Below are positions 52,998-64,000 of a stretch of DNA of 64,000 nt, piece after piece. The notes under the pieces were generated by a model. The model made no database searches and had not been told where the DNA came from. It saw nothing but the letters and a program-made list of their open reading frames with translations. How positions within the stretch are numbered: the stretch's first letter is position 1; every line of letters starts with the position of its first letter. A program made the translations under genes and the position numbers. The DNA is from Thalassovita mediterranea (GTDB taxonomy: Bacteria > Pseudomonadota > Alphaproteobacteria > Caulobacterales > Hyphomonadaceae), in NCBI GenBank assembly GCA_019448215.1, contig CP080408.1, forward strand, positions 310,001 to 374,000, written 5' to 3'.

Positions 52998-53336
52998 ATG
53001 AATACGCTTCTTAAAACTACCGCGATCGCTGCTACCGGTCTTCTGATGGCCGCGTGCACGCAGTCGGGCTACACCGAACGCAACGCAGCTGTTGGCGCAG
53101 GCCTTGGTGCCGTCGCTGGCGCGGTTGTCGGTAACAATACGGGCGACGGCGATGCCGGACGCGGCGCCGCTATCGGCGCAGCACTTGGCGGCGCAGCTGG
53201 CGCAGCTAAAGGTTGTACTGAAGCCGAGGACTGCGACATGCCAGGCGTTCGCGACCAGGCCGATGAGCAGGACTATGATGGCGACGGCTATGCAGACGCA
53301 TACGATCGCTACCCGACCGACCCACGTCGCTGGTAG
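52998..53336 (+). CDS. glycine-zipper lipoprotein with Ca-binding-like tail
   Basis: Lipoprotein of 112 residues: lipobox LMAAC, then a YMGG-type glycine zipper (AAVGAGLGAVAGAVVGNNTG and GAAIGAALGGAAGAAKG), and a C-terminal DYDGDGYADAYDRYPTDPRRW resembling thrombospondin type 3 / EF-hand-like acidic loops that may bind calcium. AGAAGGGG precedes ATG 52998; a longer reading to 52962 is unsupported. Followed by a clear terminator. Probably outer-membrane associated; role unknown. Confidence 0.88.
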   Translation: MNTLLKTTAIAATGLLMAACTQSGYTERNAAVGAGLGAVAGAVVGNNTGDGDAGRGAAIGAALGGAAGAAKGCTEAEDCDMPGVRDQADEQDYDGDGYADAYDRYPTDPRRW

Positions 53337-53361
53337 GTCCCAGTCACATCATTGATTGAAG

Positions 53362-53392
53362 AAGGCCCCCTCATCGCAGGGGGCCTTTTTTC
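53362..53392 (+). terminator. Rho-independent terminator after the glycine-zipper gene
   Basis: AAGGCCCCC (53362-53370) pairs with GGGGGCCTT (53379-53387), followed by a T-run. It isolates the glycine-zipper gene from carB. Confidence 0.95.
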
Positions 53393-53540
53393 TTGTCTTC
53401 AATTGACCAAGGCACCTTTGCTCAGCGCCCCCTCGTGTTAGTTTCCGGCCTGCACGCAGGACCGGCCTGCAGACAATCGTCAGTTTTCCCTGATTGTGGT
53501 CTTGCCCCCTGCCCTCAAGCGCCGCTATAGCGCACCCGTT

Positions 53541-53553
53541 TGACCATTGGTCA
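53541..53553. promoter_or_regulatory. 13-base palindrome upstream of carB
   Basis: TGACCATTGGTCA is a perfect dyad centred 27 bases before the carB start codon, within the 237-base gap after the glycine-zipper gene. Position fits an operator or leader element; no regulator can be named. The rest of the gap holds the terminator above and no gene. Confidence 0.4.
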
Positions 53554-53573
53554 TGAAATGACGAGGACATGAG

Positions 53574-56852
<3,279 letters not shown>

Positions 56853-56921
56853 CACAACCCTACTTGACGGAATTCGCGTTTAGACAGACGCTGACACGTT
56901 AAACAGACGGTTATTCTCGAT

Positions 56922-57395
56922 ATGCAAAGAACACCCATGACCGCCGAAGGGCATGCTGCCCTCGACGCAGAACTCAAGCATTTGAAGTCGGTTGAACGCC
57001 CGGCTGTCATCGCTGCGATCGCCGAAGCACGTGAGCATGGCGACCTGTCGGAAAACGCTGAGTATCATGCTGCCAAGGAAAAGCAGAGCTTCATCGAAGG
57101 CCGCGTGGCTGAACTTGAAGACAAGCTTGCGCGCGCTGAAGTGATCGACGTGACGAAGCTGAAGGGCGACAAGGTCGTCTTCGGCGCGACCGTCACCCTC
57201 ATCGATGCCGACACCGAAAAGGAAGTCACCTATCGCATCGTTGGCGAGGATGAAGCCGACATTGCCAAGGGCAAGGTTTCCATCCAGTCGCCGATTGCCC
57301 GTGCGCTGATCGGCAAGACTGTTGGCGACGAAGCAGAAGTCGCCGCACCTGGCGGCGCCCGCGTCTACGAAATCGAGAACGTCGAGTTCAAATAG
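56922..57395 (+). CDS. greA: transcription elongation factor GreA
   Basis: Stimulates cleavage of backtracked RNA by RNA polymerase. The 157-residue protein has the N-terminal coiled coil with [20 protein letters not shown], the tip acidic loop region [20 protein letters not shown], and the FKBP-like C-terminal domain (ITYRIVGE-type strand [29 protein letters not shown]). It lies 69 bases after carB and ends at a hairpin terminator. Confidence 0.97.
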   Translation: MQRTPMTAEGHAALDAELKHLKSVERPAVIAAIAEAREHGDLSENAEYHAAKEKQSFIEGRVAELEDKLARAEVIDVTKLKGDKVVFGATVTLIDADTEKEVTYRIVGEDEADIAKGKVSIQSPIARALIGKTVGDEAEVAAPGGARVYEIENVEFK

Positions 57396-57421
57396 GGCGG
57401 CATTCCGCGACAGGATCGAAG

Positions 57422-57455
57422 AGCCGGCAGGGACCACCTTGCCGGCTTCTTCTTT
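57422..57455 (+). terminator. terminator after greA
   Basis: AGCCGGCA (57422-57429) pairs with TGCCGGCT around a 10-base loop, followed by a T-rich tract TCTTCTTTT. It lies about 25 bases after the greA stop. Confidence 0.85.
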
Positions 57456-57541
57456 TCCACATGAAAGCGCGGGTGCACGACGCGGCGAAAACTGGCACAA
57501 AGCCACCTTCACCATAACCACTATGGAAAGGCGCAAGCAGC

Positions 57542-58636
57542 ATGGCTCCGGCCTCTCATGCAGACGATCAGCTAGGCCCTTCGGTCTGGGGTGTCTCTGA
57601 TGGACGCGCAGGTAATGCCGCGCAGGTCCGCGCCGTCATGCGTGCGCTGTCCAGCACCGGCCGCTGGATGCAGATCGCCCACATCGCTGGCGCAGGTCAC
57701 CGCGAAACGCCAATCGTGCTCACCCCGCGCGCGCCATGGACGCTGCTGCCGGGTGGCAACTGGCCTATGCCGCTTGCCGCTCTGCCAAAGGAGCAGCGCA
57801 GCCTGTTCCAGCCCCCCTTCCCCGATGTCTGGATCGCCGCGGGCCGCCGCAGCGCGCCCTATACGGCGCGGATCAGGGAGCTGTCGGGCGGGCGCACGCT
57901 GACAGTCCAGATCCTCGACCCGAAGACGTCAGCCGACAAATTCGACCTTCTCGTCGTGCCACAGCATGATGACGTCACTGGCCCGAACGTGATCCAGACA
58001 GTCGGTTCGCCCTCTCACTTTGCCTCCGACGACATAGAAACCGCCGGGCAGGCTTTCGCTGACCTCGCCGATGAGCAGGGTAAATCCTGCATCGTGATCC
58101 TCGGCGGCGACTCCAAGGCGCACCGATTCACGGAGGCCGCCGCCGACCGTCTCGAAGCGCAGCTTGCTGCCCTCGCCCAGCAGAAGTGGCGCCTGCGCAT
58201 CACGGCCTCCCGGCGTACCCCGGTCGAAATCGTCGCCCGCTTCCGCGCTTTTGCTGACAAGGTGGGCGCACGCTTCTGGTCCGGTCCGCAGGACGGCCAG
58301 AACCCCTATCTCGCCTGGCTTCTGTACTCAGACGCCGCCATCGTGACCGAGGACAGCGCGAACATGCTGTCTGACGCTGCATGGCACGCCCTGCCCATTC
58401 ACATGGCGCGCCTTGAAGGCTCCAGCCCGAAATTCGACCGGCTGCATGAAAGTCTCATTTCACGCGGCTGTGCGCGCTGGTTCGATGGCACACTCGCCCA
58501 CTGGCAGTATCCGCCGCTTCGCGAAGCCGACCGCGTTGCTGACGCCATCATCGAAAAACTGATCGCCCGGCATCCCCAGCCCGCACTGAAAGACGTGAAA
58601 GATCAATCCGTTGTCCTGCCCGACTGGTTGGAATGA
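57542..58636 (+). CDS. ELM1-family (GT-B-like) protein
   Basis: Protein of 364 residues matching the bacterial proteins annotated as mitochondrial fission ELM1 family, after the plant factor. Segments: VWGVSDGRAGNAAQVRAVM, LVVPQHDDVTGPNVIQTVGS, CIVILGGDSKAHRF, RLRITASRRTP, and TEDSANMLSDAAWHALPIHM, which resemble a nucleotide-sugar-binding GT-B fold. Activity is unproven; a glycosyltransferase related to envelope glycans is suggested by fold only. AAAGG precedes the ATG. It is followed by a CDF transporter 78 bases downstream. Confidence 0.88.
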   Translation: MAPASHADDQLGPSVWGVSDGRAGNAAQVRAVMRALSSTGRWMQIAHIAGAGHRETPIVLTPRAPWTLLPGGNWPMPLAALPKEQRSLFQPPFPDVWIAAGRRSAPYTARIRELSGGRTLTVQILDPKTSADKFDLLVVPQHDDVTGPNVIQTVGSPSHFASDDIETAGQAFADLADEQGKSCIVILGGDSKAHRFTEAAADRLEAQLAALAQQKWRLRITASRRTPVEIVARFRAFADKVGARFWSGPQDGQNPYLAWLLYSDAAIVTEDSANMLSDAAWHALPIHMARLEGSSPKFDRLHESLISRGCARWFDGTLAHWQYPPLREADRVADAIIEKLIARHPQPALKDVKDQSVVLPDWLE

Positions 58637-58714
58637 GACGTAATCACATTCTCAACTAACTGTTTTTTCTGCATTTTTTCTTGACTTCGACGCGAGTCCC
58701 ACGATCTTGCAGGC

Positions 58715-59632
58715 ATGGCACACACCCATTCGCACGGCATTGGACACCACGAGCACCGTCACCATCACGCAGTGACGGAGACGGCTGACGCACGCAAGCG
58801 CGTCGCCATCGCTGCCGTACTCACTTTTGCCTTCATGGGCGCCGAAATCATCGGCGGCATCATCTCCGGCTCGCTCGCCCTGCTGGCAGATGCGGCGCAC
58901 ATGCTGACCGATGCTGGCTCGCTTGCCTTGGCCTGGGTCGGCTTCCGGCTCGCGGCGCGTCCCGCAGATGGCCTTCGCAGTTTCGGCTTTGCCCGCTTCA
59001 AGGTGCTCGCCGCCTTCGTGAACGGTCTCGCTTTGCTCGCTCTCGCCGTCTGGATCGTCTGGGAGGCTATCCACCGCCTGCTGGAGCCACAGCCCATCCT
59101 TGGCGGGATCCTGCTTGGCGTCGCTATCGCGGGCCTTGTCGTGAATATCATCGCCTTCTTCATCCTGCATGGCGGCGATCATGATGACCTCAACATGCGC
59201 GGTGCCATCTGGCATGTCGCAGGCGACCTCCTCGGCTCTGTCGCTGCCATCGTGGCCGCCATCCTCATCCTCGCGACGGGCTGGACGCCGATCGACCCGA
59301 TCCTCTCCGTCGTCGTCGCCCTGATCATCGCTGTTGGCGGCTGGCGCGTGACGCGCGAAAGCGCGCATATCCTGATCGAGGGCGTGCCGTCCGGCCTTAG
59401 CCCCGATGACATCAAGAAGGATCTCGAAGCCAATCTCGAGGACGCTGCCCGCGTCACCCACATCCACGCTTGGGCGCTGACAGAGCAGAAACCACTCGTC
59501 ACCCTGGAAGTCGTCGCCCGCGATGGTGCCTGCCTCGATACGGTCCGCCGCGCGGTAAAAACCCGGCTGCAACAGCAGTTTGGCGTCAGTCACGCCACCG
59601 TCGAAGTGCACAAGGCGCCAGACCTGCCCTGA
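58715..59632 (+). CDS. cation diffusion facilitator (metal efflux) transporter
   Basis: CDF-family divalent-metal exporter of 305 residues. A His-rich N-terminus (HTHSHGIGHHEHRHHHA) is followed by six predicted helices with the metal-site motifs D59-A-A-H62-x3-D66 region (LLADAAHMLTDAG) and H167-x3-D171 (IWHVAGDLLG), then a cytoplasmic ferredoxin-like C-terminal domain. The His/Asp pattern favours zinc, with cobalt or cadmium possible. It works as a proton antiporter at the inner membrane. It is followed by trxB. Confidence 0.95.
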   Translation: MAHTHSHGIGHHEHRHHHAVTETADARKRVAIAAVLTFAFMGAEIIGGIISGSLALLADAAHMLTDAGSLALAWVGFRLAARPADGLRSFGFARFKVLAAFVNGLALLALAVWIVWEAIHRLLEPQPILGGILLGVAIAGLVVNIIAFFILHGGDHDDLNMRGAIWHVAGDLLGSVAAIVAAILILATGWTPIDPILSVVVALIIAVGGWRVTRESAHILIEGVPSGLSPDDIKKDLEANLEDAARVTHIHAWALTEQKPLVTLEVVARDGACLDTVRRAVKTRLQQQFGVSHATVEVHKAPDLP

Positions 59633-59749
59633 CCTCCCGCACTGCTGCTGTGCATGTCAGGGGCTTTATTCAGCGGCAAAGAATCCCCATACCTGTAGCC
59701 CAGAAAACAAAGACTGGCTGACGAACTGGCCAGAAGACTGGAGCGGGTG

Positions 59750-60718
59750 ATGAGCGAGACAATCCATTCTGAAATCCTGATCATCGGGTCCGGCCCGGCA
59801 GGCTGGACAGCTGCGATCTATGGGGCCCGCGCCCTGCGCGACACGCGCGTCGTTGCAGGCCTGCAGCCCGGCGGCCAGCTGACCATCACCACCGAAGTGG
59901 AAAACTATCCGGGCTTCGCTGAAATCCAGGGCCCGGAGCTCATGGAAAAGATGCGTGACCATGCCGAGAAGATGGGCACCAAGGTCTCCGAAGATCACAT
60001 CGCTGAAGTCGATTTCGAGAGCCGCCCTTTCCGCGCCATCGGCGAAAGCGGCACGACCTATACTGGCGACGCTGTCATCATCTGCACCGGTGCACAGGCC
60101 AAATGGCTCGGCCTGCCGTCTGAGGAAAAGTATCAGGGCTTCGGCGTCTCCGCTTGCGCGACCTGTGACGGTTTCTTCTATCGCGGCAAGGAAGTCATCG
60201 TCGTCGGCGGTGGCAACACGGCCGTCGAGGAAGCGCTCTTCCTGACGAACTTCGCCTCCAAGGTTACTGTGGTGCACCGCCGCGACAGCTTTCGCGCAGA
60301 AAAGATCCTGCAGGACCGTCTGTTCAAGCACCCGAAAGTCGAAATCCTCTGGGACACGGTGCTCGAGGAAGTCATTGGTGAGGACAACCCTCCCGGCGTG
60401 ACGGCAGCCCGCCTCAAGAATGTGAAGACCGGCAACGAAGAAACCCGCGACGTCCACGGCGTCTTCATCGCCATTGGTCACGCCCCGCAGACCGAGCTTT
60501 TCAAAGGCAAGGTCGACATGAAAGCCAATGGCTACCTCATCACTGAACCCGGCACGACCAAGACGAACATTCCTGGCGTCTATGCGGCTGGCGACGTGAC
60601 CGATGAGACTTACCGCCAGGCCGTGACGGCTGCTGGCATGGGCTGCATGGCTGCCCTCGAAGCCGAACACTGGCTGGAAGAGCAGGTCGCCATCAATGAG
60701 GCCGTCGCCGCCGAATAG
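59750..60718 (+). CDS. trxB: thioredoxin-disulfide reductase
   Basis: FAD- and NADPH-dependent reductase of thioredoxin, 322 residues. The FAD site is ILIIGSGPAGWTAAIYGARA; the redox pair C136-A-T-C139 lies in SACATCDGFFYRG; the NADPH site is VIVVGGGNTAVEEALFL with HRRDSFRA; the C-terminal FAD contact is GVYAAGDVTDETYRQAVTAAG. The ATG at 59750 is used; an in-frame GTG sits three bases upstream. Thioredoxin itself is not in the window. Confidence 0.97.
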   Translation: MSETIHSEILIIGSGPAGWTAAIYGARALRDTRVVAGLQPGGQLTITTEVENYPGFAEIQGPELMEKMRDHAEKMGTKVSEDHIAEVDFESRPFRAIGESGTTYTGDAVIICTGAQAKWLGLPSEEKYQGFGVSACATCDGFFYRGKEVIVVGGGNTAVEEALFLTNFASKVTVVHRRDSFRAEKILQDRLFKHPKVEILWDTVLEEVIGEDNPPGVTAARLKNVKTGNEETRDVHGVFIAIGHAPQTELFKGKVDMKANGYLITEPGTTKTNIPGVYAAGDVTDETYRQAVTAAGMGCMAALEAEHWLEEQVAINEAVAAE

Positions 60719-60762
60719 ACCGGCAGTAGACAGACCCTGCATCACCGCTATTCTCGCCTCTT

Positions 60763-62091
60763 ATGGGGACGCGAAAACACACTGCTGGCCTGCTCGGGCT
60801 TGCGCTTCTGCTTGCCGGTCCAGCCTTTGCTGGCCCGCCAGAGCTTGATGCGGCGATCGATGCTTATCTGGAAAAAGACTATAGCGAGATCGCCCTGATC
60901 CGCCGCTATGCAGATGCGGGGGAAGCCGACGCCCTCGCCATTATCGGTCAGGCCTATCTCTACGGGATGGGCTATGCGCGCGATCAGGATCTTGGCGTCA
61001 CCTATCTCACCCGCGCGGCGGAAGCCGGCGACTGGCCGGCCGCCATCCACCTGAGCCGGATCTATGCCTACGGCGACGCCGGACAGGCCAAAGACGAGGT
61101 CAAATCGGCTGAGTTCGCGGTTCTCGCCGCGAAACTGGGCGACCCGATCGCGTCGACGCGTCTTTCCCAGATGCCGCGTGAGCTCGTCATCGCGGCTGGC
61201 GGCGGCGCCTATCTCTCCCCTGCCCCCGCCGACGCCGCGCCCGCCCCTGCTGAGGCACCAGTGCCCGAAGCCGCTGCCCCCTCCGACGAAAGCACCATTC
61301 TCACCCGCGCTCGGGCGGGAAGCCCCGATGCGGCGCGCCTTCTCGCCCGCTTCTGCCTGCGCCAGAACCAGTGCCCGTCGACCCGCGCTGAGGCTCATGA
61401 CCTCCTCGTCGCCGCAGCCCGCAAGGATCCGTCTGCGGCCACCACGCTCGGCGCGATCTACCGGGACGGTGTCTGGGGCGGCACGCCTCAAATGGTCGCC
61501 GCCGCCCAGTGGATTGGCTACGCCTTCGAAATGGGGCTGGAGAGCGCGCAATACATGCTCGAAGACCTGCCCCGCGATGCAGTTCGCGAGGCCGGGAAAG
61601 AGCATATCCTCATCCAGCTCGAAGCCCGCGACCGGGTCGCCGCCGCTGCTGCTGCGTCCAGCCAGCCTTCAGACGCCGCGCCTGCCCCCGGCCAGCTCGC
61701 CGCCAGCCTGGCCGACGCCATCTTCGACCGCGCGCCAACGCCGGATCCGGTCATCCTCGCCAGCGGCCAGCGCTTTGCCATCCTTGCCGATACCCCACTC
61801 AGCCCCAACGGCGATGCTGCCGCTTCCTGCCTGCTCGTCATAGAGAAAGAATTGGACACAGGCCGCTCGGAGCTTGCCGAGACGGCCCTCCTGCAAGCTG
61901 CCGCCAACGCCTATCGCAGCCTCGTCAACGACCCGGCCCGTAATGGGGGTCTCGACAGGGACGCGGTGACCATGGCCGTCATCAGCCACGAATTTGCGCT
62001 GCGCCAACGCCCGGCCAGCGCGCCAACTGCGCTCGACTGCCGCCGCAACTACGTGCCGCTTCTGGCGTCAGCTTCCGGAGGCCAGCCCTAG
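60763..62091 (+). CDS. secreted Sel1-repeat-like protein
   Basis: Exported protein of 442 residues: a signal peptide (ending AGPAFA) and Sel1-like helical repeats around 35-130 (ADALAIIGQAYLYGMGYARD, AGDWPAAIHLSRIYAYG). A Pro/Ala-rich linker around 155-175 is followed by a second repeat block (ARLLARFCLRQNQCPST, AATTLGAIYRDGVWG). No catalytic motif. Its 3' end overlaps the convergent TPR-like gene by four bases. Function unknown; Sel1 proteins often act as scaffolds. Confidence 0.82.
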   Translation: MGTRKHTAGLLGLALLLAGPAFAGPPELDAAIDAYLEKDYSEIALIRRYADAGEADALAIIGQAYLYGMGYARDQDLGVTYLTRAAEAGDWPAAIHLSRIYAYGDAGQAKDEVKSAEFAVLAAKLGDPIASTRLSQMPRELVIAAGGGAYLSPAPADAAPAPAEAPVPEAAAPSDESTILTRARAGSPDAARLLARFCLRQNQCPSTRAEAHDLLVAAARKDPSAATTLGAIYRDGVWGGTPQMVAAAQWIGYAFEMGLESAQYMLEDLPRDAVREAGKEHILIQLEARDRVAAAAAASSQPSDAAPAPGQLAASLADAIFDRAPTPDPVILASGQRFAILADTPLSPNGDAAASCLLVIEKELDTGRSELAETALLQAAANAYRSLVNDPARNGGLDRDAVTMAVISHEFALRQRPASAPTALDCRRNYVPLLASASGGQP

Positions 62092-62840
62092 AGGAGGTCT
62101 GCCGCGCGCGCTTCGATCTGCTTGCCGCTATGGGCGCGCGCGAAGCTCCAGAACTCGCGCGCCCGCGCCTGCATGAGCTTGTCCATCTCGCTATTGGTAC
62201 GTGCTTCCAAGGCGCAGGTCAGGACCTCGAAGATTTCGTCCTGATTGCGCCGGTAATCCTGAGCGGCGAGCGCTCGCGCATACTGCCAGCAGAGCGACGC
62301 ATTGTCCGCATCCAGCAGCCGCGCCTTTTCGAAATGCGCCCGCGCTGACGAAAGGCTCGCCCCGAACCAGGCCGCCCCCAGTGATCCGCCCCGGTGAAGC
62401 ACTTCGACATTCCACACAGCCAGAAAGCCGTGGGCATAAACGTTGGAAGGGTCATCCTCCAGAACACCTTCGGCGAGCTCGCGACCCGTCTTGCCATAGC
62501 CCGCATTCAGGACTTCGCGCGTACTCATCAGGCGTGATCGCATGGACAGCGCGATGGCCAGCTGCAGGCGCGCCTCTCCGTGATCAGCGTCCTCCTGCAA
62601 GGCCACCCGCGCCAGCTTCTCGGCCCGTCGCAGCACCGCTTCATCCAGCGTGCCTGCAGCAACCTCATTAGCAAGAAGACAGCGAGCCGCCCGCGCCAGA
62701 TTGTCCGCGCCGCCTGCCTGCTCGGCGATGCTCGCCGCTTCAAGGTAACGCCCCGCGGCAAAGGCTTCCTCTGCAGGATCCGCCATGACCGGCAATGCGG
62801 CCATGAGCAAAAGCGCGAGGGAAACAGCAATCTGTCTCAT
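62088..62840 (-). CDS. secreted TPR-like hypothetical protein
   Basis: Exported protein of 250 residues with a signal peptide (MRQIAVSLALLLMAALPVMA) and helical TPR-like repeats: FAAGRYLEAASIAEQAGG, AEKLARVALQEDADHGEARLQLAIALS and ARAHFEKARLLDADNASLCWQYARALA (read in pieces). ATG 62840 is the natural start because the signal peptide begins there. It overlaps the convergent Sel1-like gene by four bases. Function unknown. Confidence 0.82.
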   Translation of the reverse strand: MRQIAVSLALLLMAALPVMADPAEEAFAAGRYLEAASIAEQAGGADNLARAARCLLANEVAAGTLDEAVLRRAEKLARVALQEDADHGEARLQLAIALSMRSRLMSTREVLNAGYGKTGRELAEGVLEDDPSNVYAHGFLAVWNVEVLHRGGSLGAAWFGASLSSARAHFEKARLLDADNASLCWQYARALAAQDYRRNQDEIFEVLTCALEARTNSEMDKLMQARAREFWSFARAHSGKQIEARAADLL

Positions 62841-62964
62841 GCGAGGTGAGGATAGCGCGAAATTCCGTCTCGCCAATCAAGCAGCCAGCCTCCTTCTTCG
62901 TTGCCTGTTCGCCGCCGTCCTCCTAGTTTCGCCAAAGAAAAAAGAAGACGGGGGGATACAAGCC

Positions 62965-64000
62965 ATGGCTGAGCAGATGGCGCACGGACAAGCTGACGAG
63001 AAATTCGCAGGCGTACGCGAGCAATTTGAGAAGAACCTGCAGGACGACACCGATATCGGCGCGTCCTTCTGCGTCACCAAGGATGGCGAGACCATCATTG
63101 ACCTCTGGGGCGGCTATGCAGACCCGGAAAAGACCCGTCCGTGGGAAAAGGACACGATCGTCAACGTCTATTCGACGACGAAGACGATGACCGCCCTGAC
63201 GGCGCTCTACCTGTCGGACAAGGGCCTGATCGACTTCGACGCACCGGTCGCCGAATACTGGCCGGAATTTGCCGCGAACGGAAAAGACAAGGTCAAGGTC
63301 TCTCACCTGATGAGCCACTCCTCTGGCGTGCCCGGCTGGACCGAGCCCGCGCCTAAGGAAATGCTCTATGACTGGGATCTCGCCGTCAGCCTGTTGGCAG
63401 CGCAGGCCCCGCTCTGGGAGCCTGGCACAGCCCCCGGCTATCACGCCATGTCGCAAGGCTATCTCGTTGGTGAAGTCATCCGCCGCGCGAGCGGGCGCAC
63501 CGTCGGCGCCGTCTTCCGAGAAGACATCGCAGAGCCTCTTGGCGCAGACTTCCATATCGGCCTGCCCGCATCAGAGGATCACCGCGTCGCAGACCTGCAG
63601 CCCCCACCAGCAGCGGGCGGCGGCTTCAGCTTCGAGACCGACATCAAGAAGGCCGCTTTCGCCAATCCGCCCATCGAAGTCGGTGAGACCCGCACACGCG
63701 CCTGGCGCGGCGCTGAAATCCCGGCCGCCGGCGGGACCGGCAACGCCCGCTCGGTTGCCGAAATCCATACTATCCTCGCCAATGGCGGTGTCTCCCAGGG
63801 CAAGCGCTTCCTCTCCGAGGCAGGTTGCCGCAAGGCGCTTGAATGCCAGGTCGAGGGCACCGATCTCGTGCTCGATATGCCGGTTCGCTATGGCATGGGG
63901 TTCGGTCTTTCCGGGCCGATGTCGCCAGCGCTCCATGATCAGGCCATGTTCTGGGGCGGCTATGGCGGCTCCATCGTCCTCATCGATATGGCGGCGCGCA
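62965..64000 (+). CDS. serine hydrolase of the beta-lactamase (EstB/class C-like) family, cut by window edge
   Basis: The reading frame is open from ATG 62965 to the window end, giving 345 residues and a missing C-terminus. The active-site S70-T-T-K73 (NVYSTTKTM) and Y159 in GYHAMSQGY match the SxxK and YxN/S motifs of class C beta-lactamase-like esterases and penicillin-binding proteins. Other segments are VSHLMSHSSGVPGW and WEPGTAPGYHAM. No signal peptide, so it is more likely a cytoplasmic esterase than a true beta-lactamase. GGGGGA precedes the ATG. Confidence 0.9.
   Translation, partial: MAEQMAHGQADEKFAGVREQFEKNLQDDTDIGASFCVTKDGETIIDLWGGYADPEKTRPWEKDTIVNVYSTTKTMTALTALYLSDKGLIDFDAPVAEYWPEFAANGKDKVKVSHLMSHSSGVPGWTEPAPKEMLYDWDLAVSLLAAQAPLWEPGTAPGYHAMSQGYLVGEVIRRASGRTVGAVFREDIAEPLGADFHIGLPASEDHRVADLQPPPAAGGGFSFETDIKKAAFANPPIEVGETRTRAWRGAEIPAAGGTGNARSVAEIHTILANGGVSQGKRFLSEAGCRKALECQVEGTDLVLDMPVRYGMGFGLSGPMSPALHDQAMFWGGYGGSIVLIDMAAR

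Overview
The window is GC-rich, densely coded chromosomal DNA from an alphaproteobacterium, most likely of the Hyphomonadaceae/Caulobacterales type. That assignment is inferred from gene content: a dnaG-rpoD pair near a GatB/YqeY gene and carA, a carB-greA pair, an ELM1-family gene, an ohr-ohrR pair, a CAU-anticodon tRNA, and palindromic intergenic repeats of kinds common in this class. I see no prophage, insertion sequence, CRISPR array or plasmid backbone. Most coordinates are supported by ribosome-binding sites or stop/start overlaps, and several genes appear to use TTG or GTG starts.

Layout. 0-8 kb: VOC protein, small membrane protein, GAF-GGDEF protein with a PilZ-like tail, PAP2 phosphatase, EttA, an interrupted small membrane gene and a secreted dipeptidyl peptidase IV. 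8-12 kb: a translationally coupled otsA-otsB-GH15 trehalose cassette. 12-15 kb: DUF1330 protein, HAD lipoprotein phosphatase coupled to a GST, a long inverted repeat and free-methionine-sulfoxide reductase. 15-21.4 kb: a six-gene DUF4129-DUF4350-MoxR-DUF58-SpoIIM-RDD envelope cluster, followed by a Crp/Fnr regulator and a tRNA. 22.5-32.4 kb: SIMPL protein, PanD, SLC13 permease, quinone oxidoreductase, VOC protein, YjbQ, transglutaminase, ohr-ohrR with an evident operator, a large secreted unknown and a DUF72 protein.

32.4-41.6 kb is the macromolecular-synthesis neighbourhood. rpoD and dnaG lie on the minus strand, followed by five accessory genes (CPBP protease, TetR regulator, and an HTH-hydrolase-DUF4180 cassette), then GatB/YqeY and divergent carA. 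The DnaG here has lost all four zinc-ribbon ligands. 41.6-53.4 kb separates carA from carB and holds mixed genes: 2OG oxygenase, radical SAM protein, S9 peptidase, GFA protein, M48 protease, PqiA-like protein, MBL hydrolase, Gmad2 lipoprotein, acyl-CoA dehydrogenase, a Tad-like secreted protein and a glycine-zipper lipoprotein. 53.5-64 kb: carB, greA, ELM1, a CDF metal exporter, trxB, two secreted repeat proteins and a truncated serine hydrolase at the edge.

No single locus is a clear new defence or mobile system. The most unusual items are the zinc-ligand-less primase, the radical SAM protein with SPASM-like cysteines and no obvious substrate, the small membrane gene split by one in-frame stop, and the six-gene MoxR cluster carrying an inserted palindromic repeat.
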